Origin: Candidatus Nitrotoga sp. SPKER
GTDB lineage: Bacteria > Pseudomonadota > Gammaproteobacteria > Burkholderiales > Gallionellaceae
Reading direction: 5' to 3'
NCBI GenBank assembly: GCA_003402285.1
Contig: QFXG01000024.1
Location: 124,001-188,000 of the forward strand
DNA length: 64,000 nucleotides
The notes below the pieces were generated by a model. That model saw only the letters and a program-made list of their open reading frames with translations, did not search any database and was not told the DNA's origin. The position numbers and the translations under genes are program-made. Of this stretch, positions 45,991 to 54,837 are shown in pieces; position 1 is the first letter of the stretch; every line of letters starts with the position of its first letter.

Positions 45991-48047
45991 GCTTTCTCCA
46001 TTCCAGCCAAATGATGTGACACCTCAGACAGCGGAGGTACCGGTTTGCCTTTCAGGTAACGGACACAAACACGCAGCATGTCGAACACGATTAACCATAG
46101 CATGCAGACAAAAAACAGGGTCAGTACCGCATCAAGACGCTGATTAAAGATGAGCTGTGGTGCGATGGCTGCTTTTTCTGGAGAAAGAAGGCCTGATGCG
46201 AGTTTTGTGGCGAGGTCATTGGCAGCTGCGAGGAAGCCGATACGCACATCTGTGCTGGTGATTTTTTCCCACGCTGCACTGCTGGTAATTATGATTAACC
46301 AGGTAAGTGGCAAAGCTGTGATCCAAGCATATCTTAGTTTGTCGGACTTAATCAGGATACCAGTTGCGACACATAGCGCGATGGCTGCTAGGATTTGATT
46401 TGAGATGCCAAACAGCGGCCACAGAATATTAACACCGCCATTGGGATCGATCACGCCAATATATAAAAAATAGCCCCACGCAGCCACAATGATGCCGCTA
46501 CTCAGCAATACCGAGGGATACCATGAGGTGCGTCCCAGTGGTTTCCAGACATTGCCCAGCATATCTTGTAGCATGAAACGGCCAACACGCGTACCCGCAT
46601 CCAGCGTTGTGAGAATGAAGATGGCCTCGAACATGATGGCAAAGTGATACCACATAGCAAGCATGCCTTGACCAAATGCACTACCAAAAATACTAGCCAT
46701 GCCGACTGCCAGTGAGGGCGCACCACCCGTGCGCGCGAACAGAGTCGCTTCACCCATCTGCTGTGCCAGCAGATTCATTTGCGCCACTGTAACCGGAAAG
46801 CCCCAACTGGAAATTTTTGCCACCGCATCTGCCGCCTCCTTGCCGACTACGCCAGCAGGAGAATTAATGGCGAAGAACACACCGGGGTCTAACACCGTAG
46901 CTGCGATGATTGCCATTATTGCAACGAAAGATTCCAGCGCCATGCCACCAAAGCCGATCATGCGGATGTCGCGCTCATTGCTAAGGAGCTTAGGTGTCGT
47001 ACCGGAGGCGATCAGAGCATGAAAGCCAGAGATTGCACCACAGGCGATGGTGATAAATACGAAAGGGAATAACTTACCTCCAAAAATAGGGCCCGTCCCG
47101 TCGATGAATTGGGTAAGTGCCGGCATTTTTATGTTCGGTTGCATCCATACAATGGCTAGCATCAACAGTATGATGGTACCGAGTTTTATGTAGGTAGATA
47201 GGTAATCGCGAGGCGCGAGCAACAGCCATACGGGTAGAATTGCTGCTGCAAAACCGTAAGCAATGACCATCCAGGCTAATGGCAGACCGGGATAATCAAA
47301 AAACGCGCGTAGGTTCTGTTGGTGTTCAATCCATCCACCGCCTGCCACAGATAATAGTAATAAGATGACCCCAAGTAATGAACCTTCAAGCACACGGCCC
47401 GGGCGGATGGTACGCATGTATAGACCCACCAACATAGCGATGGGGATCGTGGCAGCTACGGTAGAAGTAGCCCAGGGACTGTGTTTCATGGCATTGACCA
47501 CTACCAAGCCCAGCACCGCGATAAGGATAATCATGATAAACAGTGTGGTGATTAGTGCGGCAAGGCCACCGATGGCACCCAGTTCGTCTCGCGCCATTTG
47601 ACCCAAGCTACGGCCATTACGACGGGTGGAATAGAATAATGTGACCATGTCCTGCACACAGCCACCGAGTACTGCGCCGAATAATATCCACAGCGTACCT
47701 GGCAAGTAACCAAACTGGGCAGCTAGAGTCGGCCCGACCAGAGGTCCTGGTCCCGCAATGGCGGCAAAATGGTGGCCAAATACGATCCAGCGATTGGTTG
47801 GAATATAATCTCGGCCGTTATTGAGTCGTTCTGCGGGTGTAGCACGAGTCGGGTCAATGAGCAGGACTTTGGTGGCAATCCATGTTGCATAGAAACGGTA
47901 GGCAATCGCATATACGCACAGCGCGGCTGTGACAAACCACAGTGCATTGATCGACTCGCCACGATTCAGTGCTATACCACCCAATGCGGCGGATCCAAGC
48001 AAAACAACGGCAATCCAGATAAGGACTGATACCAATGGATTTTTCAT
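45975..48047 (-). CDS. cstA: CstA family carbon-starvation peptide/pyruvate transporter
   Basis: CstA takes up peptides (and, in E. coli paralogues, pyruvate) when carbon is scarce. The protein has many transmembrane helices and the family signatures LNNGRDYIPTNRWIVFGHHFAAIAGPGPLVGP-type N-terminal block, YSTRRNGRSLGQMARDE and DAGTRVGRFMLQD. I prefer the start at 48047 (MKNPLVSVLIW, 690 residues) to the track start at 48095, since the extra 16 residues are outside the family. No clear ribosome binding site decides. ybdD follows with overlap. Confidence 0.92.
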   Translation of the reverse strand: MKNPLVSVLIWIAVVLLGSAALGGIALNRGESINALWFVTAALCVYAIAYRFYATWIATKVLLIDPTRATPAERLNNGRDYIPTNRWIVFGHHFAAIAGPGPLVGPTLAAQFGYLPGTLWILFGAVLGGCVQDMVTLFYSTRRNGRSLGQMARDELGAIGGLAALITTLFIMIILIAVLGLVVVNAMKHSPWATSTVAATIPIAMLVGLYMRTIRPGRVLEGSLLGVILLLLSVAGGGWIEHQQNLRAFFDYPGLPLAWMVIAYGFAAAILPVWLLLAPRDYLSTYIKLGTIILLMLAIVWMQPNIKMPALTQFIDGTGPIFGGKLFPFVFITIACGAISGFHALIASGTTPKLLSNERDIRMIGFGGMALESFVAIMAIIAATVLDPGVFFAINSPAGVVGKEAADAVAKISSWGFPVTVAQMNLLAQQMGEATLFARTGGAPSLAVGMASIFGSAFGQGMLAMWYHFAIMFEAIFILTTLDAGTRVGRFMLQDMLGNVWKPLGRTSWYPSVLLSSGIIVAAWGYFLYIGVIDPNGGVNILWPLFGISNQILAAIALCVATGILIKSDKLRYAWITALPLTWLIIITSSAAWEKITSTDVRIGFLAAANDLATKLASGLLSPEKAAIAPQLIFNQRLDAVLTLFFVCMLWLIVFDMLRVCVRYLKGKPVPPLSEVSHHLAGMEKAWRRD

Positions 48048-48167
48048 AGTAAATTTTTTTTCATGAGGGGGCTCTGGCAAGTAATTTTTAGGCAAGAATA
48101 TAATTATAAATTATGACATGCCCCGCACCTATTTACTGTCTTCCCTGATCTTAAGTCATGCAACGAT

Positions 48168-48223
48168 CTATCTTAAACTTGTACAGTAGGCATTATTAAA
48201 AATGACAAGCCTTGTTAAGATAG
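48168..48223. repeat. 9 bp inverted repeat upstream of cstA
   Basis: CTATCTTAA and TTAAGATAG are perfect inverted copies 38 bases apart, with an inner CTTGT/ACAAG pair. Possible looping or cooperative regulator sites. Confidence 0.4.
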
Positions 48224-48339
48224 TGTTGTCGAAGGTTATGATTTATAATTTCTATATCAATTCAATTTGATAACAACGTCTTTGGTTTGTATTTGAGCCG
48301 GTACTAAGATTGCGTTTAAACTAAACTCTTGAACCCTCA

Positions 48340-48370
48340 TTGACAAACACTGTCAAAATGTTTGCATAAT
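48340..48370 (+). promoter_or_regulatory. mdh promoter with palindromic -35 operator
   Basis: TTGACA (48340-48345) is a perfect -35 and forms an inverted repeat with TGTCAA (48351-48356), five bases apart. CATAAT (48365-48370) is a likely -10, with a long 19 bp spacer; TGCATA (48363) would give 17. The mdh start is 20 bases further. A dimeric repressor on the palindrome would block RNA polymerase. Confidence 0.45.
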
Positions 48371-48390
48371 TTATCGTGTAGGAGATTGCT

Positions 48391-49374
48391 ATGAAAGCAC
48401 CTATTCGCATCGCTATCACTGGTGCTGCTGGTCAGATCAGTTACAGTCTTTTGTTTCGCATCGCCAATGGTGATATGTTGGAACTCGAACAGCCCATCAT
48501 CTTGCAACTGTTGGATATACCACAAGCACAGCAAACGTTGCGCGGAATAGCGATGGAATTGGAAGATTGTGTGTTTCCCATGTTGCAGCAGGTTGTTATT
48601 ACCGATGACCCCAAGGTTGCTTTCCGAGATGCAGAAATTGTTCTGATGGTTGGCGCGCGTCCGCGTAGCAAGGGCATGGAACGCAATGAACTAATCGAGA
48701 TTAACGCTGGTATTTTCGCCGAACACGGCAAGATTCTCAATGCATTCGCGGCACCTCATGTCAAAATTTTAGTGGTAGGCAATCCGGCTAATACCAATGC
48801 ACTAATTATCATCCATAACACTCCTGATCTTAACCCAAAAAATATCAGCTCTATGATGCGGCTTGATCACAACCGCGCCATCGCGCAGGTAGCGCGTAAG
48901 CTTTCCGAACCTATTGGTAGCATCAAAAAAATGGTGGTATGGGGCAATCATTCCGGTACGCAATACCCCGATCTGTCCCATGCTGAGTTACGAGGGCGCA
49001 ACATCCAGGATATTCTGCACGATCATAATTGGATTGAAAGCGAATTTATCCCCACTGTGCAAAAGCGTGGTACGGTGGTGATCGAAGCGCGCGGTTTGAG
49101 TAGCGCTGCCAGCGCTGCCAACGCCGCTATTAGTCATATGCATGATTGGATACTTGGTTCACACCACGGTGATTGGGTCACCATGAGCGTATTATCGGAT
49201 GGAAGCTATGACATACCAGCAGGCGTGGTGTATGGTTTTCCGGTTATTTGTCATAATGGCGATTACCAAATTGTGCAGAATCTGCCGATAAATGAACTTG
49301 GACATCGACATATGCTGGAAAATTATCGTGAATTATTGAAAGAAAGAGAGCAAATAAAATATTTGCTAGGTTAA
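48391..49374 (+). CDS. mdh: NAD-dependent malate dehydrogenase
   Basis: It interconverts malate and oxaloacetate in the TCA cycle. The 327 residues match the class-2 bacterial [48 protein letters not shown] (substrate arginines), [17 protein letters not shown] and catalytic His in [18 protein letters not shown] sits eight bases before the ATG. The second half, including [16 protein letters not shown], is normal. It stands alone, divergent from cstA. Confidence 0.95.
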   Translation: MKAPIRIAITGAAGQISYSLLFRIANGDMLELEQPIILQLLDIPQAQQTLRGIAMELEDCVFPMLQQVVITDDPKVAFRDAEIVLMVGARPRSKGMERNELIEINAGIFAEHGKILNAFAAPHVKILVVGNPANTNALIIIHNTPDLNPKNISSMMRLDHNRAIAQVARKLSEPIGSIKKMVVWGNHSGTQYPDLSHAELRGRNIQDILHDHNWIESEFIPTVQKRGTVVIEARGLSSAASAANAAISHMHDWILGSHHGDWVTMSVLSDGSYDIPAGVVYGFPVICHNGDYQIVQNLPINELGHRHMLENYRELLKEREQIKYLLG

Positions 49375-49512
49375 ATACCATAAATAATTCATGTGGTTGC
49401 TTTATTTAACTTCAGCATCTGGATATGTAAAAGTCAAAACCTAGCGCAGTTAGGTGACCTTACTCGGTAACAGTAAATTAAATTGTCTATTACACAATAA
49501 CTTAGATGCTAA

Positions 49513-50139
49513 ATGAAGTTAAATCTACAAGACTTAGAAGAAATATCTACGTTCACTTTAAAGTACTACAACCAGCATGCCGAAGATTTTTTTGTAGGTA
49601 CACGTAATCATGACGTTAGTCAGAACATTATGTCGTTGCTGCGCTACATCGAGGTTGAGCCGCCTTTTAAAATATTGGATTTTGGCTGTGGGCCGGGGCG
49701 AGACCTTAAGATGTTTGTACAAATGGGGCACATTGCAACGGGTTTGGATGGTTGCAAGCGTTTCGTTGCAATGGCGCGCGATTATAGCTGCTGTGAAGTG
49801 TGGCAGCAGGATTTCCTCAAGCTTGATCTTCCGATTAAATATTTTGATGGGGTATTCGCTAATGCCTCACTTTTTCATGCGCCCAGCCAAATGTTGCCAC
49901 GCATATTACGTGAGTTGCATGCAACGTTGAAACCGGGCGCTGTTCTGTTTAGTTCCAATCCCCACGGGCATAATGAAGAAGGATGGAACCACGGGCGCTA
50001 CGGCGTATATTACGATTTTGATACTTGGCGGCATCTCATGTCAGATGCTAAATTTATTGAGCTTATTCACTATTACCGCCCAGAGAACCTGCCGCGAGAA
50101 CAGCAACCTTGGCTGGCAAGTGTTTGGCGGCGAACGTGA
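49513..50139 (+). CDS. class I SAM-dependent methyltransferase
   Basis: The 208-residue protein has motif I ILDFGCGPGRDL near residue 55, motif II ATGLDGCKR, and post-motif YFDGVFANASLFHAP. The end LPREQQPWLASVWRR resembles small TehB/UbiE-like methyltransferases. The acceptor is unknown. It is 139 bases after mdh with no shared pathway evident. Confidence 0.85.
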   Translation: MKLNLQDLEEISTFTLKYYNQHAEDFFVGTRNHDVSQNIMSLLRYIEVEPPFKILDFGCGPGRDLKMFVQMGHIATGLDGCKRFVAMARDYSCCEVWQQDFLKLDLPIKYFDGVFANASLFHAPSQMLPRILRELHATLKPGAVLFSSNPHGHNEEGWNHGRYGVYYDFDTWRHLMSDAKFIELIHYYRPENLPREQQPWLASVWRRT

Positions 50140-50870
50140 AAACCTTATAAAAAATAATATTTTTTTGTTTTTATTACGCCATAATGAAAGAAATTGCTAA
50201 AATTAATAAAGCGTTAAACGAATTTATATTTGTGATCTTATTCGTTTGAATCTCTTCGAGTTTTATTCTGTGTCCTTTGGTAAGTAGGCTGGCAAACAGC
50301 CAGCAGCTGGTAGAGCGCAGTTAATAGCCCGTAGTTTGCTGCAGGGTCTTTATTGGCTTGTTAGTTAGTATTATTATCCTTCTAGTTGTTCTTATGAATT
50401 CAGTAACGAGAATAATTTTAGTATGAGTGGTGCCCTAAATAGCCTTAGGCTTGATAGCACGTTGTTGGCAGGTTGTAGGTTTACTGGTATTGAGTATCAG
50501 TGGCTGGCAATCAAGGAGGGCAGCTATTGCGAGCCTGACTGAATTTGCTCTGGACGATGTGCTCCCACAAGAGAGTTAAAGATGAAAAATATGAATAGTA
50601 TATGGCGTAGCATCTGGGCTTTTATTGTGTTGATTCTTGTAATCGTCGCGATTATTGTGTTTATCTTTGTGCTCACCCTTATTGTTTTTCCGTCACATTG
50701 GCTTTCTTGATATATTTATTAAATTGTTGATGTGAGAAATCATCACTATTGAACCCAGCTATTACGAATCGCCGATATTGATACCGTGGCGTGCATTGAT
50801 GACTAGTCAGTTTGTACCGTAGCTTTTGATGGACAATGCCCCCACAAAATAGCGCAAAGTATATTCAATC
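50140..50870. other. long intergenic region with a small-protein frame
   Basis: Apart from the 42-residue membrane frame at 50582 and a perfect hairpin GCTGGC-AAACA-GCCAGC (50288-50304), I find nothing strong. A 39-codon frame at 50423-50542 has no support beyond its length. Confidence 0.45.
50582..50710 (+). CDS. small single-span membrane protein, 42 residues
   Basis: The frame encodes a short basic N-terminus (MKNMNSIWRSIW), about 24 hydrophobic residues (LVIVAIIVFIFVLTLIV) and a short tail (FPSHWLS). This is a typical small membrane protein layout. The ribosome binding site is weak (GAGAG, 11 bases before). It is too short for the track and has no recognised family. Confidence 0.45.
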   Translation: MKNMNSIWRSIWAFIVLILVIVAIIVFIFVLTLIVFPSHWLS

Positions 50871-53800
50871 TTAATTCAGCAATGGATTGCTATTGATAAA
50901 TATTGCAAATTTTTCAGCTGGCAGAGGACGACTATAGTAGTAACCTTGAATCTCATCGCAGCCTCGAGCACGCAAGAAATCCAGTTGTTCCAATGTTTCT
51001 ACGCCTTCCGCGATAACCTGTAATTTAAACTGGTGACCCAGACTAATGATGGAACGCACGATAGCTGCATCATTTTCATCAGTAGCGGCGTCACGTACGA
51101 AGGATTGATCCACTTTGAGTCGATCGAGAGGCATTTTCTTCAAATAACTAAGGCTAGAGTAACCAGTGCCGAAATCATCTATGGCCAATTGCACCCCCAG
51201 CTCATGCATTTGGGCCAGGAAAGCCATTGATGCTTGAGCCTCGTTCATCATGACGCCTTCGGTAATTTCCAACTCCAAATCTTTTGGGTGCAGTCCCGTT
51301 TCTTCTAATATAGCGATAATCATTTGCGCCAGTTGTGGCTGCCGTAGTTGACTGATAGATAAGTTTATAGATATCGGGAATATGGACATTCCTTGTCGTC
51401 TCCATTCAGCTAGTTGCGCGCAAGCTGTGCGCAGCACCCATTCACCTATAGGTATAATCTGCCCGGTCTCTTCGGCCACAGGAATAAATTCTGTTGGCGT
51501 AACAAAGCCTTTTTCGGGATGTTTCCAGCGTAGTAATGCCTCTGCACCGCATACTATTCCGCTGATCAAATTTGCCTGAGGTTGATAATGTAATATAAAT
51601 TCATTGCGTTCTAACGCCAAGCGCATATCATTTTCCATAGAAAATAGTTGATTGGCGCGGAAATTCATTTCCGGTGCAAAAAATAGAAAGTTGCTGCGGC
51701 CTTCAGCTTTGACACGATACATCGCTACGTCAGCATGCTTAATCAATGTATTGATTTCGTCTTCACTATCCGCATTATCAGGATAGATACTGATGCCGAT
51801 GCTGGCATGGGTGGCGATTTGTAAAGTACCGACATCACAAGGAATCGTCAGCGTTTGGAGTATTTTGCCAGCCACGCGCGCCGCACCTTTTGCATCTGTT
51901 TCACGCAGTAGTACGATAAATTCGTCGCCACTGATACGTGATACGGTATCTACCTCACGCACACATTCTCGTACGCGCAGTGCCACTACCTGCAATAATT
52001 TGTCGCCAACCGCATGTCCCATTGAATCGTTTACATATTTAAAGCGATCAAGATCGATGAATAGCAGTGCAAATTTTTGTTGGTCGCGATGTGATTCAGC
52101 AATTAATTGTCCAAGACGATCATGTAGCAAGGTACGGTTGGGTAGACCAGTCAACACATCGTAGTAGGCAAGAGATTGAATATGTTGTTCAGACTCTTTG
52201 CGTTTAGTGATGTCAACCCTGACCGATATATAACGAACAATTTGCCCGTTCGCACCTTTAAGTGGCACGATAGTGCTATCTACCCAATATAGTGTACCGT
52301 TTTTTGCGCGGTTACAAATTTCACCTCGCCAGATGTCACCGCTGGCGATAGTAGCCCACATTTCAACGAAAAAAGCGCTTGGGTGCGTCTCGGAATTAAT
52401 GATACGGTGGTCATGGCCGAGTATTTCCTCCCGACTGTAGCCGCTTACTTCACAAAATTTATCATTGGCCTGAATAATGCGCCCGGAAGGATCGGCAACA
52501 GAGACAAGAGCGTGCTGGTCAATTGCCTGGATGTAGCTGATTAATTCTGCGGAACTTCGCTCGGCATCTTCTTTGGCACCCAGCAGCAAATTTTCAGTTT
52601 TCTTGCGTGCTGTGATGTCGTGGATGAAAGCGCAAAATTCATATTTACCCTTTTGTTTGACCGGAGATATTGCTAATTCGATGGCGAATTGATGACCATC
52701 GCGATGTAAACCTGTTATCTCTATACGCTTATTCAGGGCTGCTCCCTTACCGAAAGCTAAAAAATGCTTCAAGCCCTGAATATGCGCATCACGATACTGC
52801 GGCGGGATGATTAGATCGTGTAACATGTGTCCGATAGTTTCTTCCCGGGTCCAGCCAAAAATCTTTTCTGCCTGCTCATTCCAGCCGGTGAGAATGCCAT
52901 TGGAGTTCATTAACACCACGGCGTCCGGAGCTGCATCAATAATGGTGCGCAATCGTGTATCGATCTCGACCAGTTCCATTTCCTCCAGTTTTTTGGTGGT
53001 CACATCCTGAACCACGCCCAGCATTTTTAGCGGAGAGCCATCTGTATCGCGTATCACCCCCCCGCGTTGATGTAACCAGCGTACCGTGCCATCTGGCCAG
53101 ATAACTCGGTGTTCTATGTTGTATTTAGTGTTTTCTTCAACACAGCTGTACATGGAATTAATCATATGCTGACGGTCATCAGGATGTATGCTGCTGAGGA
53201 AGTCTTCATCAGTACCATTCTGTTTTCCTGCGGGACAGGCCATAAGGACAGAAATGTGGTCACACCAATATAGTTTGCTCGTGCAAATATCCCAATCCCA
53301 AGTACCGATTTCGCCATACATCAAACTAAGGCGTAGGCGTTCTTCGCTCTCGATTAATCGTTCATTAACTTTCCGTGTAGTTCGAAGAGCGCGTTCCCGA
53401 CCCTGCACCAGCAATCCTGTGAGTAGTCCCAGCAATATACTTACAGCTAAGCCAACTACAACAATGGATTGAGCCTTTTCTTTAACTAACTGTGCTTCAA
53501 AGCTGGGGAGGGAGCTAATAGCCATTGTCCAGGTGTGCCCCGCAATTTCAAGGCGCTTTGAAGCATGAAAGAGTGAATCTCTTTTGATCTCGTTTCTATT
53601 AGTGTTGTCAGTTGTATGCATTAGCGTTTTACTCGACATTTCCGCGCCATCGTAGATTTTCATGTCGATATCAGAAATGCTTGTACCGAGAATGCCACGC
53701 ATAAGATCATTCATCCGAAATAAAGCAAAGGCCCATCCCACAAGATTGGCGCGACGTTCAGCCAAGGTTGCATAGGGTGTCCCGTTTTTATAAATAGGCA

Positions 53801-54446
53801 GATACATCAGAAAACCAGCCTGCGCATTTGCGCTATTTTCCTGTATCAATTTCGTCTTGCCGGTGATAATGGCTTTATTGGTGTCACGCGCTTGTTCCAT
53901 TGCGGAACGTCGCACCGAATCGGAGTACATGTCGTAACCAAAAGTACGTCGATTACCCTCTGATGATGGCTCGATGTAGGCGATTGAGGTGGTTATGTCT
54001 TGCTGCCCATTTAAAAGTATGGGGTTTGCGGGGGAGTTTTTTTTTGAGGAGGCAGTGTGTTTATCTTGTTTGGTTGTAGGGAGGATCAGTGAAAATCCGA
54101 CACCTTGTATACCTGGAAGGTTCTCCACAATATGTTGAGCAATGATATAGGCATGGAATTCGTCGCGCTCTACGCTGATGGAAGCCGCGAATAAACCTTG
54201 TGTACCCCGCAACGCTTGTTCGTAAGATTGCATGCGTTGTTCAATGCGGTTGTTGACATCGAGTAAACGGAAATTGAAATTATATTGCAATTCCCTTACC
54301 GCTTCGTACTGTGCATTCTTCCAGAGTTGATGGGTGACAGCTAAAGAAACAATTACTACCAACCAGGGTAACAGCCGGATAGCAGGAGACCATGATAATA
54401 ACTGCTGAATAGGATTAATGCGTGATGCAGTTAATGGCTTCACCAC
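50871..54446 (-). CDS. CHASE-PAS-GGDEF-EAL c-di-GMP protein
   Basis: The 1191-residue protein has TM1 near 23-42, a periplasmic CHASE domain (ALRGTQGLFAASISVERDEF near 95-115), TM2 near 323-345 and three PAS domains. A GGDEF domain whose motif is degenerate (SRISGDEFIVLL) and a C-terminal EAL domain (GAEALLRWKHPE, then DDFGTGYSSLSYLKKMPLDRLKVD) follow. Intact EAL residues predict c-di-GMP phosphodiesterase activity; the SGDEF variant may still bind GTP, and some such variants remain active. It is monocistronic. The signals are unknown. Confidence 0.93.
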   Translation of the reverse strand: MVKPLTASRINPIQQLLSWSPAIRLLPWLVVIVSLAVTHQLWKNAQYEAVRELQYNFNFRLLDVNNRIEQRMQSYEQALRGTQGLFAASISVERDEFHAYIIAQHIVENLPGIQGVGFSLILPTTKQDKHTASSKKNSPANPILLNGQQDITTSIAYIEPSSEGNRRTFGYDMYSDSVRRSAMEQARDTNKAIITGKTKLIQENSANAQAGFLMYLPIYKNGTPYATLAERRANLVGWAFALFRMNDLMRGILGTSISDIDMKIYDGAEMSSKTLMHTTDNTNRNEIKRDSLFHASKRLEIAGHTWTMAISSLPSFEAQLVKEKAQSIVVVGLAVSILLGLLTGLLVQGRERALRTTRKVNERLIESEERLRLSLMYGEIGTWDWDICTSKLYWCDHISVLMACPAGKQNGTDEDFLSSIHPDDRQHMINSMYSCVEENTKYNIEHRVIWPDGTVRWLHQRGGVIRDTDGSPLKMLGVVQDVTTKKLEEMELVEIDTRLRTIIDAAPDAVVLMNSNGILTGWNEQAEKIFGWTREETIGHMLHDLIIPPQYRDAHIQGLKHFLAFGKGAALNKRIEITGLHRDGHQFAIELAISPVKQKGKYEFCAFIHDITARKKTENLLLGAKEDAERSSAELISYIQAIDQHALVSVADPSGRIIQANDKFCEVSGYSREEILGHDHRIINSETHPSAFFVEMWATIASGDIWRGEICNRAKNGTLYWVDSTIVPLKGANGQIVRYISVRVDITKRKESEQHIQSLAYYDVLTGLPNRTLLHDRLGQLIAESHRDQQKFALLFIDLDRFKYVNDSMGHAVGDKLLQVVALRVRECVREVDTVSRISGDEFIVLLRETDAKGAARVAGKILQTLTIPCDVGTLQIATHASIGISIYPDNADSEDEINTLIKHADVAMYRVKAEGRSNFLFFAPEMNFRANQLFSMENDMRLALERNEFILHYQPQANLISGIVCGAEALLRWKHPEKGFVTPTEFIPVAEETGQIIPIGEWVLRTACAQLAEWRRQGMSIFPISINLSISQLRQPQLAQMIIAILEETGLHPKDLELEITEGVMMNEAQASMAFLAQMHELGVQLAIDDFGTGYSSLSYLKKMPLDRLKVDQSFVRDAATDENDAAIVRSIISLGHQFKLQVIAEGVETLEQLDFLRARGCDEIQGYYYSRPLPAEKFAIFINSNPLLN

Positions 54447-54671
54447 GTTAATAATTTAGCATCATATTTTGTATGCAAACTCCATAATTGTAGTGTGGCT
54501 GAACGCTGAGCATAGCTACTTTCCGTGATTTTTAAAAAATTGTTTTTTTGTATCTTATCAAGAGATACCTTACGACAATCTGTAGAAATACTTTAAGGCA
54601 TGCCATGATTTCCTCAGTGCATATGTAACCTGGTTTTGTGTACCATGGATTATGGGACGCAATGTAATTTA

Positions 54672-54778
54672 GGGTATCTCTAAAATCCAGGTTCTATTTT
54701 CTTTGCTGTATTGTGTTGTTTACAATATTGACTATGTCAGAAGAGCTTTGCAAAGCTTCGCGTTATTTTAGAGAGACC
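54672..54778. mobile_element. MITE-like element with terminal inverted repeats and TA flanks
   Basis: The 107-base unit starts GGGTATCTCTAAAAT and ends ATTTTAGAGAGACC, inverted copies with one mismatch over 14 bases. It is flanked on both sides by TA (54670-54671, 54779-54780), as in IS630/mariner-type insertion. Inside is a palindrome AGCTTTGCAAAGCT (54744-54757). It encodes nothing. Only one copy is in the window. Confidence 0.5.
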
Positions 54779-54780
54779 TA

Positions 54781-54814
54781 AAATAAATATCCCGGTAAAC
54801 CGGGATATTTATTT
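54781..54814. terminator. terminator after pntB
   Basis: AAATAAATATCCCGG pairs perfectly with CCGGGATATTTATTT around TAAA, 24 bases past the pntB stop. On the minus strand the stem ends in a T-rich stretch, so it should end the pnt transcript. It could act in both directions. Confidence 0.85.
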
Positions 54815-54837
54815 TAATAATGAAATTAAGGATTAAT

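Larger units (their letters stand above)
48048..48390. other. divergent promoter region of cstA and mdh
   Basis: No gene is visible. It contains a long-range inverted repeat CTATCTTAA (48168-48176) with TTAAGATAG (48215-48223), about 120 bases upstream of cstA on the minus strand, and the mdh promoter/operator at 48340. Both may bind regulators of carbon metabolism. Confidence 0.45.
54447..54837. other. intergenic region with MITE-like element and terminator
   Basis: No gene is visible. It holds the promoter region of the CHASE-EAL gene, the MITE-like element 54672-54778 and the pntB terminator 54781-54814. Confidence 0.6.

Noticed and set aside
50288-50345. tRNA-like string (AGCTGGTAGAGCGC) with adjacent hairpin
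   Set aside because: Only a D-arm-like piece is present; there is no T-arm GTTCGA and no acceptor stem pairing.
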